A stretch of 64,000 bases of DNA from the NCBI RefSeq assembly GCF_001885075.1, contig NZ_MODU01000004.1, positions 3,472,001 to 3,536,000 on the forward strand. Reading direction: 5' to 3'. This stretch comes from Alteromonas sp. V450. Its GTDB lineage: Bacteria; Pseudomonadota; Gammaproteobacteria; Enterobacterales; Alteromonadaceae. A program made the position numbers and the translations under genes. The notes below the pieces were generated by a model. That model did no database searches. It had not been told where the DNA came from and worked only from the letters and a program-made list of their open reading frames with translations. This document shows, one piece after another, positions 31,342 through 40,691 of this stretch; positions within the stretch are counted from its first letter, which is position 1; each line of letters opens with the position of its first letter.

Positions 31342-32376
31342 ATGCAGCGTAGAACATTTTTACAAGGTTTAGCCGCCGCCGGCGCTTTAGGCAGTCTGCC
31401 GTTTGGCTTCGCCAGCGCAATGACTCAGAGCACCAGTGTGTCGGTTGAAACGTTGCCTAAATTACAAGGTGATCTCACCTTATACTTGGGGCGTGGTGAA
31501 GGCGGCCTGTACGAAAATGTTTTAAAAGCCATTGAAAAGCGCAACCCCAAACTGAATTTGAAGGTTCGACGCGGCGGCTCGGCAGCACTGGCAAATACCA
31601 TTGTTGCCGAAACAAAAGCGGGGGTTAAACGCGCTGATTTGTTTTGGGCCGTAGATACGGGCTCTATTGGTGTGGTTACTGATGCAGGCGCTGCTAAAGC
31701 ATTGCCTGATGATTTGCGCTCGCAGCTTCGCGAAGATTTTCAGTACCCTAGCTGGTCTCCGGTAACAGGTCGCGTTCGTACACTGCCTTACAACACCGAG
31801 CGCGTTAAGCCCGAACAAATTCCAGAAAGCGTAATGGCGTTAGCCGACAGCGATTTGAAAATTGGCTGGGCGCCGGCTTATTCGTCGTTCCAGTCTTTTG
31901 TTACCGCTATGCGTGTTTTGGAAGGCGACAAAGCGACCAAAGCGTGGCTTAAAGGCATTAATAAGCACGCAAAAAAGTATGCTGGCGAACTCGGTGTAGT
32001 GATGGGCGTTGAACGTGGCGAAGTAGATATTGGCTTTGCTAATCACTACTACACGCTTCGCCTTAAATCGGGTAAACCTAACGCCAATGTGGCCCTTGCT
32101 TACAGCAAAGGCGATGCGGGCTGTCTAGTAAATGCGTCGGGCATTGTAGCTTTGAGCGACGGTGACTTACCGGTTAATTTTATTCGATACCTTCTTTCGC
32201 ATGAAGTGCAGTCTTATCTTGCACGCGAAGCATACGAAATTCCGTTGGTTCAAGGGGTTGAGCCACCGCAAGGCTTAGCGGATTTAAGTACGCTTTCGCC
32301 ACCTGAAATGGACCTTCGTAAACTGGCTGATTTACGCCCAACACTTAACCTGATGAGGGAAGTTGGCGTACTGTGA
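31342..32376 (+). CDS. fbpA: ferric-iron ABC transporter substrate-binding protein (FbpA/FutA type)
   Basis: The 344-residue protein has a twin-arginine-like signal (QRRTFLQG, then a hydrophobic stretch to about residue 26), suggesting folded export by Tat. The mature domain is a class-III-type iron-binding lobe pair (LYLGRGEGGLYENVLKAIE). The adjacent tyrosines in FANHYYTLRL are the usual Fe(III)-binding residues, followed by the family block CLVNASGIVAL. A ribosome-binding site AAGGAAG precedes the ATG. It overlaps the permease gene by four bases. Confidence 0.92.
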   Translation: MQRRTFLQGLAAAGALGSLPFGFASAMTQSTSVSVETLPKLQGDLTLYLGRGEGGLYENVLKAIEKRNPKLNLKVRRGGSAALANTIVAETKAGVKRADLFWAVDTGSIGVVTDAGAAKALPDDLRSQLREDFQYPSWSPVTGRVRTLPYNTERVKPEQIPESVMALADSDLKIGWAPAYSSFQSFVTAMRVLEGDKATKAWLKGINKHAKKYAGELGVVMGVERGEVDIGFANHYYTLRLKSGKPNANVALAYSKGDAGCLVNASGIVALSDGDLPVNFIRYLLSHEVQSYLAREAYEIPLVQGVEPPQGLADLSTLSPPEMDLRKLADLRPTLNLMREVGVL

Positions 32377-33896
32377 CAAACTGGCCAAAGTCGTATCCAC
32401 TGGCACTACTTATTGCGCTGATGGCTTTATTGCCCGTCGGCGTTTTGTTTTCTTTAGCTCAAGATAGTGCGCAGCTTTTCGATACCCATAACCTTCGCGT
32501 TTTAGGTAACACAATTTCGCTTGTTGTACTAACTATCATTGGCTCGGTGCTTATTGGTGTACCGCTTGCCTTTTTAACCGCCTATGTGCAAATGCCGTTT
32601 AAGCGGTTCTGGCTTATTTTGCTTGCTGCGCCATTGGCATTACCCAGCTACATTGGTGCGTTCGCCATGTATTTTTCATTTGGTACTGGCGGAGAAATAG
32701 AGAACGTTTTAGGTATTAGCACGCCGCCAATTAGCGGTTTGTGGGGCTCGGCTCTGGTGATGAGCCTGTACACTTACCCCTTTGTCATGATGACAACCCG
32801 TTCAAGCCTGTTGAGTTTAGATGCAAGCTTGGTTAACGCGGCGCGTACGTTAGGTCTGTCGTTAGGTGCTAGCTTATGGCGTGTGGTACTACCGCGCGTT
32901 GTAAATAGCGTTGCTGCGGGGGCACTCCTTGCTGCACTTTACGCGTTATCTGATTTTGGTACGCCTGCAATAATGGGCTTCGACACCTTTACCCGCGTTA
33001 TCTTTGTTGAATATAACGCCTTTGGTTTAAGCCAGGCGGCCATGCTAAGCCTTCAGCTTATGGTGATTGTTGGGCTCATTCTATTTATAGAAAGCCGTAT
33101 CGGTGGCGCACAAGAGCGCCCAGGAAAGCACTTATCGTTATTTCCCGCACGCTGGCAGCGCAACCTCATGTTACTTGCGACCATGCCCGTGGTCTTCATG
33201 GCCATTGTACTTCCCCTTGCTATTTTTACGCTGTGGTTAGTACGGGAAGGAACTGGCGGCTTTGAATTAAGCTATGCATGGAATTCAGCCCATGCGTCAT
33301 TTATTGCCGCGATTGTGGCCGTGCTACTTGCCATTCCCGTTGCTCACGCGGCTATTGCGGGTAAAGCTGGGCGATTTATGGAGCGCATTACCTATTTCGG
33401 CTTTGGTGTACCAGGTATTGTTATGGGAACGGCACTGGTTTACGTGGGGCTTAAGTACTTGCCTGCGCTGTATCAAACCTTAAGTTTATTGGTTATGGCC
33501 TATGTACTGCGTTTTATTCCTCTTGCGGTAGGCAGCGTCAGAAGTACCGCTGAGAATATAGATTCGGGGCTAGTTAAAGCGGCTCGCGTACTTGGCGCTA
33601 GCCCAAGAGAGGCCTTTATACGAGTTACGCTGCCCTTAACCCTTCGTGGTATGATTGCAGGGGCTGCATTAGTATTTTTGGAAGCCATGCGGGAGTTGCC
33701 CGCTACATTAATGTTAGGGCCTACAGGTTTTGAAACCTTAGCCACTTACATGTGGCGTGTATATGAGGCGGGTTACTTTGGACGTGCTGCCGTACCTGGG
33801 CTTCTGCTAGTTTTATTGTCTGGCGTGGGCTTGGTTCTCATGCTGTCGGGCGAGAGAAAAGCCCAGTTTACTGTTACCGAGGATGATCGTTCGTAA
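32373..33896 (+). CDS. fbpB: ferric-iron ABC transporter permease (FbpB type)
   Basis: The 507-residue inner-membrane protein contains two copies of the binding-protein-dependent permease domain, with about twelve helices in total. The coupling (EAA) loops are NAARTLGLSLGASLWRVVLPRV (first half, near residue 155) and KAARVLGASPREAFIRVTLP (second half, near residue 400). This fused arrangement is typical of FbpB/CysT-like iron permeases. It starts with GTG at 32373 inside the stop of the binding-protein gene and ends in a TAATG overlap with the ATPase gene. Confidence 0.95.
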   Translation: MTNWPKSYPLALLIALMALLPVGVLFSLAQDSAQLFDTHNLRVLGNTISLVVLTIIGSVLIGVPLAFLTAYVQMPFKRFWLILLAAPLALPSYIGAFAMYFSFGTGGEIENVLGISTPPISGLWGSALVMSLYTYPFVMMTTRSSLLSLDASLVNAARTLGLSLGASLWRVVLPRVVNSVAAGALLAALYALSDFGTPAIMGFDTFTRVIFVEYNAFGLSQAAMLSLQLMVIVGLILFIESRIGGAQERPGKHLSLFPARWQRNLMLLATMPVVFMAIVLPLAIFTLWLVREGTGGFELSYAWNSAHASFIAAIVAVLLAIPVAHAAIAGKAGRFMERITYFGFGVPGIVMGTALVYVGLKYLPALYQTLSLLVMAYVLRFIPLAVGSVRSTAENIDSGLVKAARVLGASPREAFIRVTLPLTLRGMIAGAALVFLEAMRELPATLMLGPTGFETLATYMWRVYEAGYFGRAAVPGLLLVLLSGVGLVLMLSGERKAQFTVTEDDRS

Positions 33897-34927
33897 TGCT
33901 TAGTGTTAGTAATTTGTCAGTGAATTATGGGTCTACCCGCGTTGTCGACAAGTTAAATCTTGAGCTGGGACAAGACGAAATTCTCATGTTGGTGGGGCCA
34001 ACTGGCTGCGGTAAAACGACTATTTTGCAAGCATTGGCTGGGCTTATTCCTATTTCAGAAGGGTCTATGAGCCTGGGTAATTGGAAAAGTACAGCAAACA
34101 AACACGTGCCGCCTGAAAAGCGTAACGTGGGCATGGTGTTCCAAGATTTTGCACTATTTCCACACCTTACCGTTCAACAAAACGTGTGCTTTCGATTAAA
34201 AGACACTAAGCTTGCCGATCATTGGCTAAATTTATTAGGGTTAGATAACTTCCGCGATGCAAAACCTGCACGTCTTTCTGGCGGTCAGAAGCAGCGCGTT
34301 GCGCTAGCGCGAACTCTTGCGCACGAACCTTCTTTCGTACTGCTAGACGAGCCCCTTTCAAACCTAGATGCTGCGCTAAAAGACAGCTTGCGTTGGGAAA
34401 TTCGCGATGCCTTAAAAAAAGCAGGTGTGCCTGCTATTTGGGTAACCCACGATCAGGAAGAAGCATTAAGTGTTGGTGATAGAGTGGGCATATTAAATAA
34501 AGGTGTGCTAGAGCAATTAGACACCCCTGAAGCCTGTTACTCGTCGCCGGCAAGCCGGTTTGTGGCGCGTTTTATGGGCGAGGCGAGCTTTTTAAGTGCC
34601 ACCTTTGACGGTAGCGCAGCAAATACAGACAACACTGTGGTTACTGAAATTGGAAACGTACCCGGCACACCGCTTCAAGGTGCTAATGGCAACGTAGACT
34701 TGCTCGTACGCCCTGACGATTTAAGCTTAGATGCGACACTTAGCGAAACGAACTGTACGGTAGAGTGGGTACGCTACGAAGGCGAGAGTCGACTGTACGC
34801 CGTTCTGCTTGATAGCGGTGATGAACTGAAAGTGCGTGTCAGTCATGAAAACGCTATTAAGCCAAATACTCGTGCGTTTGTTCAGTTAATTACTACGCAT
34901 CCTTTGGCAGTGTTCCCTAGAGGTTAA
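33896..34927 (+). CDS. fbpC: ferric-iron ABC transporter ATP-binding protein (FbpC type)
   Basis: This 343-residue ABC ATPase has Walker A GPTGCGKTT (residues 34-42), signature LSGGQKQR (near 129), Walker B VLLDEPLSNLD and the His switch in WVTHDQEEAL. A C-terminal TOBE-like regulatory domain (from about 240; DLLVRPDDLSLD) is typical of FbpC/PotA-type subunits. It powers the permease encoded just before it; the start codon shares one base with the permease stop. It is two bases from the next gene, so the operon continues. Confidence 0.96.
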   Translation: MLSVSNLSVNYGSTRVVDKLNLELGQDEILMLVGPTGCGKTTILQALAGLIPISEGSMSLGNWKSTANKHVPPEKRNVGMVFQDFALFPHLTVQQNVCFRLKDTKLADHWLNLLGLDNFRDAKPARLSGGQKQRVALARTLAHEPSFVLLDEPLSNLDAALKDSLRWEIRDALKKAGVPAIWVTHDQEEALSVGDRVGILNKGVLEQLDTPEACYSSPASRFVARFMGEASFLSATFDGSAANTDNTVVTEIGNVPGTPLQGANGNVDLLVRPDDLSLDATLSETNCTVEWVRYEGESRLYAVLLDSGDELKVRVSHENAIKPNTRAFVQLITTHPLAVFPRG

Positions 34928-34929
34928 TT

Positions 34930-36111
34930 GTGTTTAAACGCGACGTTATAGTAATTGGTGCAGGTGCAGCAGGGCTGTTCTGCGCGGCACAGGCAGGCGC
35001 GCGCGGGCGCAGCGTTGAAGTGCTCGATCATGCCAAAAAAGTCGGCCGCAAGATCCTTATGTCAGGGGGCGGGCGCTGCAATTTCACCAATATGTACGCG
35101 GGCCCTGAAAATTTTCTTTCACAAAACCCTCACTTTTGTAAGTCGGCACTAAGCCGTTATACCCAATGGGACTTCATTGGCTTGGTCGCCGAGCATGGTA
35201 TTGCCTATCACGAAAAAACCTTGGGCCAATTGTTTTGTGATGACAGCGCCAAAGATATCGTCGACTTATTACTTAACGAGTGTAAAAAAGCAGGCGTTAC
35301 CATTACTACTCGCTGTGAAATTACAAGCGTGGAAAAAGTTGAAGGTGGGTACTTACTAACTACCTCGAACGGCGAATATAGCTGTGAGTCTTTAGTTATC
35401 GCAACCGGTGGCTTAAGCATGCCAAAGCTGGGGGCGACGCCATTTGGCTATAAAATTGCCGAGCAATTTGGCCTTAACGTGTTACCCACACGCGCAGCGC
35501 TTGTTCCCTTTACCTTACACGATAAAGACAAAGACACACTGGCAGAGCTTAGCGGTATAGCCGTGGATGTATACGCTAGTTGTAACGACACCACGTTTAA
35601 AGAAGCGATGCTCTTCACTCACCGTGGTTTGAGCGGCCCGGCTATGCTGCAAATTTCAAGTTATTGGGAGGCGGGTGACAGTTTAAGCATTAACACGCTG
35701 CCCAATGACGACGCCACGGCGCTTTTGCAAACAGCGCGCACTGAAACTCCCGATGCCTTACTTGCTACAAGTTTAAACAAGGTATTTCCAAAGCGTATGG
35801 TGCAAAGCTTTATCGAATATCATAACTGGCGCAATGTTCCGGTAAAACAGCTTTCCCACGGCGAATGCGATGCTATTGCTGACACCCTAGAAAATTGGCA
35901 AATAAAGCCAAACGGCACTGAAGGCTATCGCACCGCCGAGGTTACCATAGGCGGTGTAGATACCAATGACCTATCATCAAAAACCATGATGGCGAAAAAC
36001 GTCGAAGGCCTTTACTTTATAGGCGAAGTGGTCGACGTTACTGGTTGGCTCGGTGGCTTTAACTTCCAATGGGCGTGGAGCAGCGGCTGGGCAGCTGGGC
36101 AGGTGGTGTAG
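34930..36111 (+). CDS. YhiN/HI0933-family FAD-dependent flavoprotein
   Basis: The 393-residue protein has an N-terminal dinucleotide-binding motif (VIVIGAGAAGLFCAAQAGARG), the GRKILMSGGGRCNFTN block that defines the HI0933 family, and ATGGLSMPKLGATPFGY. A C-terminal FAD contact (GEVVDVTGWLGGFNFQWAWSSG) completes the pattern. The biochemical role of this widespread family is unknown. It starts with GTG 34930 two bases after fbpC and so is probably co-transcribed with the iron transporter. A link to iron reduction or release would be consistent with this but is only inferred. Confidence 0.9.
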   Translation: MFKRDVIVIGAGAAGLFCAAQAGARGRSVEVLDHAKKVGRKILMSGGGRCNFTNMYAGPENFLSQNPHFCKSALSRYTQWDFIGLVAEHGIAYHEKTLGQLFCDDSAKDIVDLLLNECKKAGVTITTRCEITSVEKVEGGYLLTTSNGEYSCESLVIATGGLSMPKLGATPFGYKIAEQFGLNVLPTRAALVPFTLHDKDKDTLAELSGIAVDVYASCNDTTFKEAMLFTHRGLSGPAMLQISSYWEAGDSLSINTLPNDDATALLQTARTETPDALLATSLNKVFPKRMVQSFIEYHNWRNVPVKQLSHGECDAIADTLENWQIKPNGTEGYRTAEVTIGGVDTNDLSSKTMMAKNVEGLYFIGEVVDVTGWLGGFNFQWAWSSGWAAGQVV

Positions 36112-36196
36112 TCAGCCTCACTTGAACAATGCTTACAAGCGCTGCAATCCCCATTAACAAGGTAAATCATTTACTATAACAACGTTGATAAGCTGC

Positions 36197-36967
36197 TTAG
36201 TAGCTAAACAGCATGTAGGCCCAATACCCTTTTCCTTGTTCCTTTGAGTCGGCGTAAACCGTTGGTGTTTTCAGTTCGCTTAGCCCAGCAACTGCGCCAT
36301 TAACCAGTTCCATGTAGATAAACACCGCAGCTGACTGATCGCTACCTTCAAGGGTTAATTCACAGCGCCCTTGGATACACACAACGTTTAAAACACGGGT
36401 GTGTGGGTCAAGTGTACTGTTTTGAACATGTGCTATTATCGCTTGTTCTTTTTGAAAACGAGTGGCCAAATCTTCTTCGATTGGACGGTCTGCTATCGGG
36501 CTGTTCAAAAAGGTGTTGTCTTTGCTGACTTGCTGAAGCATAAACTGCGCGCTGTCTTCACCTAACTTTTCAATCATGCTGCGCTCTAATTCTGACTTAT
36601 GTCCAGTAATCCACTGGTCAAGCTCTATTTGCGCAGTGGGAAACGACGTTGTTTCATCATTATTTATGTCAGTGTCAGTTACCTTGGCCGTTGTTGACAA
36701 TAGAGATTCGTCGTTAGCAGCTTTATCTGAGTCGTTCGAAGAAGTCTTATCGCTATCTGTAGAGGGGGTTAGTGAAGGGTTGCTTGTAACTTGTTGTACT
36801 GCGGTATTTTGATTTTTTTCATTAACAGCAGTGCCGTTTTTTACTACAACGTCCGCTTGTTGTTGTGAAGGCTCTGCGTTTGCTTTTTCAGAGGAAAGTA
36901 CGTTAGCCGTTATAAAGCCAGCTATAAATCCAATTGCTATACCTAAAACGATATGTCCGTATTTCAT
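36197..36967 (-). CDS. membrane-anchored protein of unknown function
   Basis: I do not recognise this 256-residue protein. It has a single N-terminal membrane helix (KYGHIVLGIAIGFIAGFITA, about residues 2-24), which may be an uncleaved anchor. A long Ser/Thr/Asp/Asn-rich linker (about 30-105) precedes a periplasmic C-terminal domain of about 145 residues with two cysteines in VCIQGRCELTLEG, which could form a disulfide. That last block resembles the short beta-hairpin seen in many periplasmic secreted domains. It stands alone, convergent with the YhiN-type gene, and has its own promoter in 36968-37075. Confidence 0.7.
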   Translation of the reverse strand: MKYGHIVLGIAIGFIAGFITANVLSSEKANAEPSQQQADVVVKNGTAVNEKNQNTAVQQVTSNPSLTPSTDSDKTSSNDSDKAANDESLLSTTAKVTDTDINNDETTSFPTAQIELDQWITGHKSELERSMIEKLGEDSAQFMLQQVSKDNTFLNSPIADRPIEEDLATRFQKEQAIIAHVQNSTLDPHTRVLNVVCIQGRCELTLEGSDQSAAVFIYMELVNGAVAGLSELKTPTVYADSKEQGKGYWAYMLFSY

Positions 36968-37075
36968 ATGTCTTCCTTGATAATTGTTATGTATTTACCC
37001 TATCAGGCTTACTGAATCTTTAAAATAGCGAATAAGGGATCAGGTTTATATGTTGTTCGTTTCGATATTTATATT

Positions 37076-37558
37076 TTAAAACGACATACCAATTGCTAAT
37101 CCAGCAACAACCGCACTTTTATGATTGCGGTGATAGTCATAATGAAGTTGAGGTGAAATGGTGAAACCAGACATTTCGAATTCGTATAAAAGCCCAACTC
37201 TGCCTACTTCCATTTTATGGTTGCCGTGAAATTCAACGCCCGGGCCAACTTGAACGATGAAGCTGTTGGTAACGTGAAGGTCGGCGACTATTAGATAGGT
37301 ATAGGCATCCATGTCTTCAAACGCATATTCGGCAACGAAACCTACGCCTAAAAAGTCGTTTACTCTGTATTCATAGTCAACACCTACCGTAAATGCATTG
37401 CCACATTCTTTGGTATAGGTAGTGCCAATAAGTGCCGACAGATGATGAGGCGTTTCTTGCCAGTGGTGGTGAGCGTCTTCCTTTGACAATGCGTTAGCAG
37501 CAAATGGAAGAATAATGATGAAAGCAACAAGCTTTACGACAATGTTATGGCTATTCAT
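37076..37558 (-). CDS. small outer-membrane beta-barrel-like protein with a His-rich N-terminus
   Basis: From ATG 37558 (MNSHNIVVKLVAF) the protein has 160 residues. An upstream start would add 18 residues ahead of an otherwise normal signal peptide. After the signal (cleavage after FAANA) comes a His-rich stretch, EDAHHHWQETPHH. The remainder is alternating amphipathic strands (VGVDYEYRV, GVGFVAEYAF, TYLIVADLHV, FIVQVGPGVEF, GRVGLLYEFEM, FTISPQLHYDYH, AVVAGLAIGMSF) ending in Phe. That pattern fits an eight-stranded outer-membrane barrel. The function is unknown; the histidines could bind metal. Confidence 0.7.
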   Translation of the reverse strand: MNSHNIVVKLVAFIIILPFAANALSKEDAHHHWQETPHHLSALIGTTYTKECGNAFTVGVDYEYRVNDFLGVGFVAEYAFEDMDAYTYLIVADLHVTNSFIVQVGPGVEFHGNHKMEVGRVGLLYEFEMSGFTISPQLHYDYHRNHKSAVVAGLAIGMSF

Positions 37559-38050
37559 ATTTGAACTCGCTCTTGCAACAAAGTGACAACCAAAAGCGAT
37601 AATGCAGATCACGCTTTCGCACTTTTTAAAGGTAGAGTAAAAGCCAAAAAGCTGCGTATTGAGAACCTATGTACTTTAGTTTAAGCACGACGAATAGCCG
37701 CAGTAGTGAAATGAAAAGCAAACCCTTAATGGTAGAAACGTGAACCATGCATGGTTGGTATTAGAGGCCACAGTTTTAAAGGATTGTCGCTTGTGCTGTG
37801 GATATTTTTCGTTTTAAAAACTGTTTTATTCGTTTTTTCTTCTAGACTAATTATATGCAAATAAATATACCCATGTATTGGTTTGCATAACAATGCTAGC
37901 GCGTATTGTTGAGTTTCCTTTGCTGTAAATCGACTGTTTTTGCATAGAAGCATGCTGCGCATATCTATCGACAATACACCTTAGTGCCCGAGTTAGATGG
38001 ACTTTTTTGCTACATGGAGTTAGCAGTTGTACCAGTAGGAAGGCAAATCT
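37559..38050. other. intergenic region without a supported gene
   Basis: These 492 bases separate the barrel-like gene (minus) from a diguanylate cyclase gene (plus), so both promoters should lie here. Two minus-strand open frames (37726-37974 and 37847-38173) lack ribosome-binding sites and protein-like composition. I see no RNA gene or repeat. Confidence 0.6.
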
Positions 38051-39595
38051 ATGGCATGCAAAGTAATTCGTCGTTTGTTTCGTTTTTTGATGTGGTTTGT
38101 AGTTGTTGCAGCGAGCTTTCACTCGTTGGCTAAATGCGACATAGAACCAAGGCAACTCAATACATCTGCGCAACCTTACCTTTTAGAACAAGGGCTGCAA
38201 CGAATACGTTTGACCTGCGAAAATGTAGCGCCTCAAGTATTCTATTTTAGCCGTAACTATATCTCTTATAATCAGCTTTTCGATAAGAAAATGCAGCGTG
38301 TCTCCACATTACCTGGCGCGTACGAATTGTATCTCTTACCGGAGGGAAATAGTGTCTTTTACTTAGATGTTAATTCTCAAATTGCTCAGCCTTTTTTACC
38401 TAGTATAAAAAGCTTAAGTGAGTATCAACGCACGGCAATTACTCACACGTTTACCCTGAGTTTATTTATCGGTTTCTGTTTAGCGCTCACCCTTTACGTG
38501 GGTATTTTAGGCAACAGCATGCGAAACTACGGATTCTATTCCTATAGCTTTTATGTGCTAAGTGCGGCCATTTTTTTCTTGTTACAAGAAGGGCTACTTT
38601 ATATAGCGCTTCCTTATTCAACGCTTTTTAGCAACTTCAAGCTGCACCTAATGTTTGCGGGAATAACTGTTTTTGCTGCAGTGCGCTTTTTAGACCAGTT
38701 ACTTGATTTCAAAGCGTTATTAAAAAAGTGGCAACGACAGATGTTATTAGGGCTAGCCTTTTCCGCTTTATTTGTTGCACTTGTGCAGCTCATATTACCC
38801 ATTGAGCAAGGCCTAAGATTGAACACGTTATTGAGCATTATCACATTAATTACTATGGCAGGTACCATCTCCGGCTGCGTATACGCATGCATTAAGAAAG
38901 TCCACTGTTCTTTGCTCGTTATGCTAGGTATTGCAACTATGGCATTTACTATGTTGTTTCGCTTAGTGTTTGAAGAGCTATCGCCCTTTATGTTTCGTTA
39001 TGGATTAGTAGTAGGTATTACGATTGAAGCATTTATTTTCGCTATAGCGACATCTAGAAAAGTGAAAAAGCTAGACCAAGACAGGCTAGCAGCGTTCAAG
39101 CGTGCTTCCATTGATCCGCTTTGCAAAGTACTTAATCGCAGTGGCTGGGAAAGTTTAGCGAGTAATTTAGTGCGTAATTTTAAATGTGAAGGGGGCTATC
39201 TCACCGTATTATTTATCGATGTTGATGATTTTAAGGAAATCAACGATCAGTACGGTCACAGTGCGGGGGACAAAATTTTACAGATCATCGCTAAAGTATT
39301 GGTAAATCAGTGCCGAGACGAAGATGCCGTAGGGCGAATAGGGGGAGATGAATTTGTGATAATGAGCCATTGCTACAGTAAAGGTCAATCGGAAAGACTT
39401 GTTGAGCGCGTTGCTGCGAGTTTAGCAGCAAGGGATATTCGAACAGAAAACTTTGTTATCCCGGTAACGGCTAGTGTGGGGGCGAATATTACGCAAGAAA
39501 GAAGTACAAATTTAGACGCTTTGCTCAATCAAGCTGATGCAGAAATGTATAGTGTTAAAGCACGACGCAAAGCTAGCAGCACTGTTTTAACGTAG
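38051..39595 (+). CDS. 7TM-DISM-type diguanylate cyclase (GGDEF domain)
   Basis: The 514-residue protein begins with a signal/anchor sequence (to about residue 28). A short extracytoplasmic domain (about 29-130) and a seven-helix membrane region of the 7TMR-DISM type (about 135-340) follow. A GGDEF domain starts near 350. The active motif GGDEF is at 431-435, and an inhibitory-site RxxD (R422 to D425) lies five residues upstream, so it is an active, product-inhibited cyclase by sequence. The extracytoplasmic part is shorter than the usual DISM sensor domain. Its 3' end overlaps the convergent argP gene by nine bases. Confidence 0.92.
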   Translation: MACKVIRRLFRFLMWFVVVAASFHSLAKCDIEPRQLNTSAQPYLLEQGLQRIRLTCENVAPQVFYFSRNYISYNQLFDKKMQRVSTLPGAYELYLLPEGNSVFYLDVNSQIAQPFLPSIKSLSEYQRTAITHTFTLSLFIGFCLALTLYVGILGNSMRNYGFYSYSFYVLSAAIFFLLQEGLLYIALPYSTLFSNFKLHLMFAGITVFAAVRFLDQLLDFKALLKKWQRQMLLGLAFSALFVALVQLILPIEQGLRLNTLLSIITLITMAGTISGCVYACIKKVHCSLLVMLGIATMAFTMLFRLVFEELSPFMFRYGLVVGITIEAFIFAIATSRKVKKLDQDRLAAFKRASIDPLCKVLNRSGWESLASNLVRNFKCEGGYLTVLFIDVDDFKEINDQYGHSAGDKILQIIAKVLVNQCRDEDAVGRIGGDEFVIMSHCYSKGQSERLVERVAASLAARDIRTENFVIPVTASVGANITQERSTNLDALLNQADAEMYSVKARRKASSTVLT

Positions 39596-40471
39596 CTGAA
39601 GTTTCGCTACGCGGCGTACGGCTTTTGTCAGGTCCTCTAGCGCTGCTGATTCAAGCGTTGTCCAATGCCAGAAAAGTGGTACACCCAACGTTTTTTCTGG
39701 AAAAAGTGGAACAAGATCACCTTCTTGTACTTCTTGCACAACTTGCAATGTAGGTAACAAAGCCCAAGCGACACCATCTAACGCCATTTTTACAAAGCCA
39801 TGAGACGACGGATACCAATGACATGTAGTGAACGTAGGCGCAATTTTCAAGCATTCCCTTTGATAGTCAGTAAGCAACGTAACATCGTGTTCATCATAAA
39901 GTAAGCCTGGTGTGAACATCACACTTTCTGGCGATACTTCTTTGTGAAGGTATCGCGCAATAAAACGTGGTGACGCGTATAATTGATAGCGCATGGTGCC
40001 GAGCCTTACTGACTGGCCGCCGGTAACGGGGGTGCCTGTTTGACTAATACATGCCATAACTCGGCCCTGCTGAAGAATGTCTCTGGTTTGTGTCTGGTCA
40101 GCATTAACGATGTGCACGGGGTTGGCCCGTTTATCGCTAAACACGGCCAAAACTTGCGAAAACCAAGTGGCGAGCACATCGTTATTCACGGCTACGCTGA
40201 TAGGAGCTGCCGAAGCTTCTAAGCCACTTTTAATATTAAGGGCTTCTTCTAGTACGCTAACTTTTTGAATATGCGCCAGCAGTTCTTTTCCAAGTGGGGT
40301 TGCTCGAAGAGGCTTCGTTCGCACCATAACGGGCCCGCCCACGCTTTGTTCAAGTCGCTTAATTTTTTGCGAAACCGCAGACTGGGTGAGGTTTAGTGCC
40401 TGTGCACCTTTTTCGAAACCGCCATAGCGTAATACTTCATGAAAGCATCTAAGCGCGTCGTAATCTAACAT
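39587..40471 (-). CDS. argP: LysR-family regulator ArgP
   Basis: The 294-residue protein has a LysR helix-turn-helix (ALRCFHEVLRYGGFEKGAQALNLTQSAVSQKIKRLEQSVG, read in segments across residues 6-45) and an effector-binding domain. The N-terminal LDYDALRCFHEV pattern is typical of ArgP, which activates the arginine exporter ArgO in response to arginine and is antagonised by lysine. The divergent neighbour is argO, which confirms the assignment by context. The stop overlaps that of the convergent cyclase gene by nine bases. Confidence 0.9.
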   Translation of the reverse strand: MLDYDALRCFHEVLRYGGFEKGAQALNLTQSAVSQKIKRLEQSVGGPVMVRTKPLRATPLGKELLAHIQKVSVLEEALNIKSGLEASAAPISVAVNNDVLATWFSQVLAVFSDKRANPVHIVNADQTQTRDILQQGRVMACISQTGTPVTGGQSVRLGTMRYQLYASPRFIARYLHKEVSPESVMFTPGLLYDEHDVTLLTDYQRECLKIAPTFTTCHWYPSSHGFVKMALDGVAWALLPTLQVVQEVQEGDLVPLFPEKTLGVPLFWHWTTLESAALEDLTKAVRRVAKLQLR

Positions 40472-40691
40472 TTTTGAAGCCTGTGAAATGAACGTTAAAA
40501 TTATTAATTTTGCTTATTTAATACAAGTATCATTAATTTAATTAAGTATGGCAAGGTGTATAAAATAGCGGCAGTTCGAAATTTTGCTTGGATACTCATA
40601 CCCGGTGTTAAGCGGCAAAGGGCAGTTATAAAAACCAGGCAAAAAGCACGCACGCTATTTATTTAATTATTTATTCTAAGAGGCATTTATC
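40472..40691. promoter_or_regulatory. argP-argO intergenic control region
   Basis: This 220-bp AT-rich gap between divergent argP and argO contains long A/T runs (40496-40555) and a TATAAAAT that could be a -10 element for argO at 40560-40567. ArgP is expected to bind here, but its site has weak consensus and I cannot place it. Confidence 0.5.

Noticed and set aside
37726-38173. Two minus-strand open frames (82 and 108 codons) upstream of a diguanylate cyclase gene
   Set aside because: They overlap each other and the cyclase start, lack ribosome-binding sites and have no recognisable protein features.
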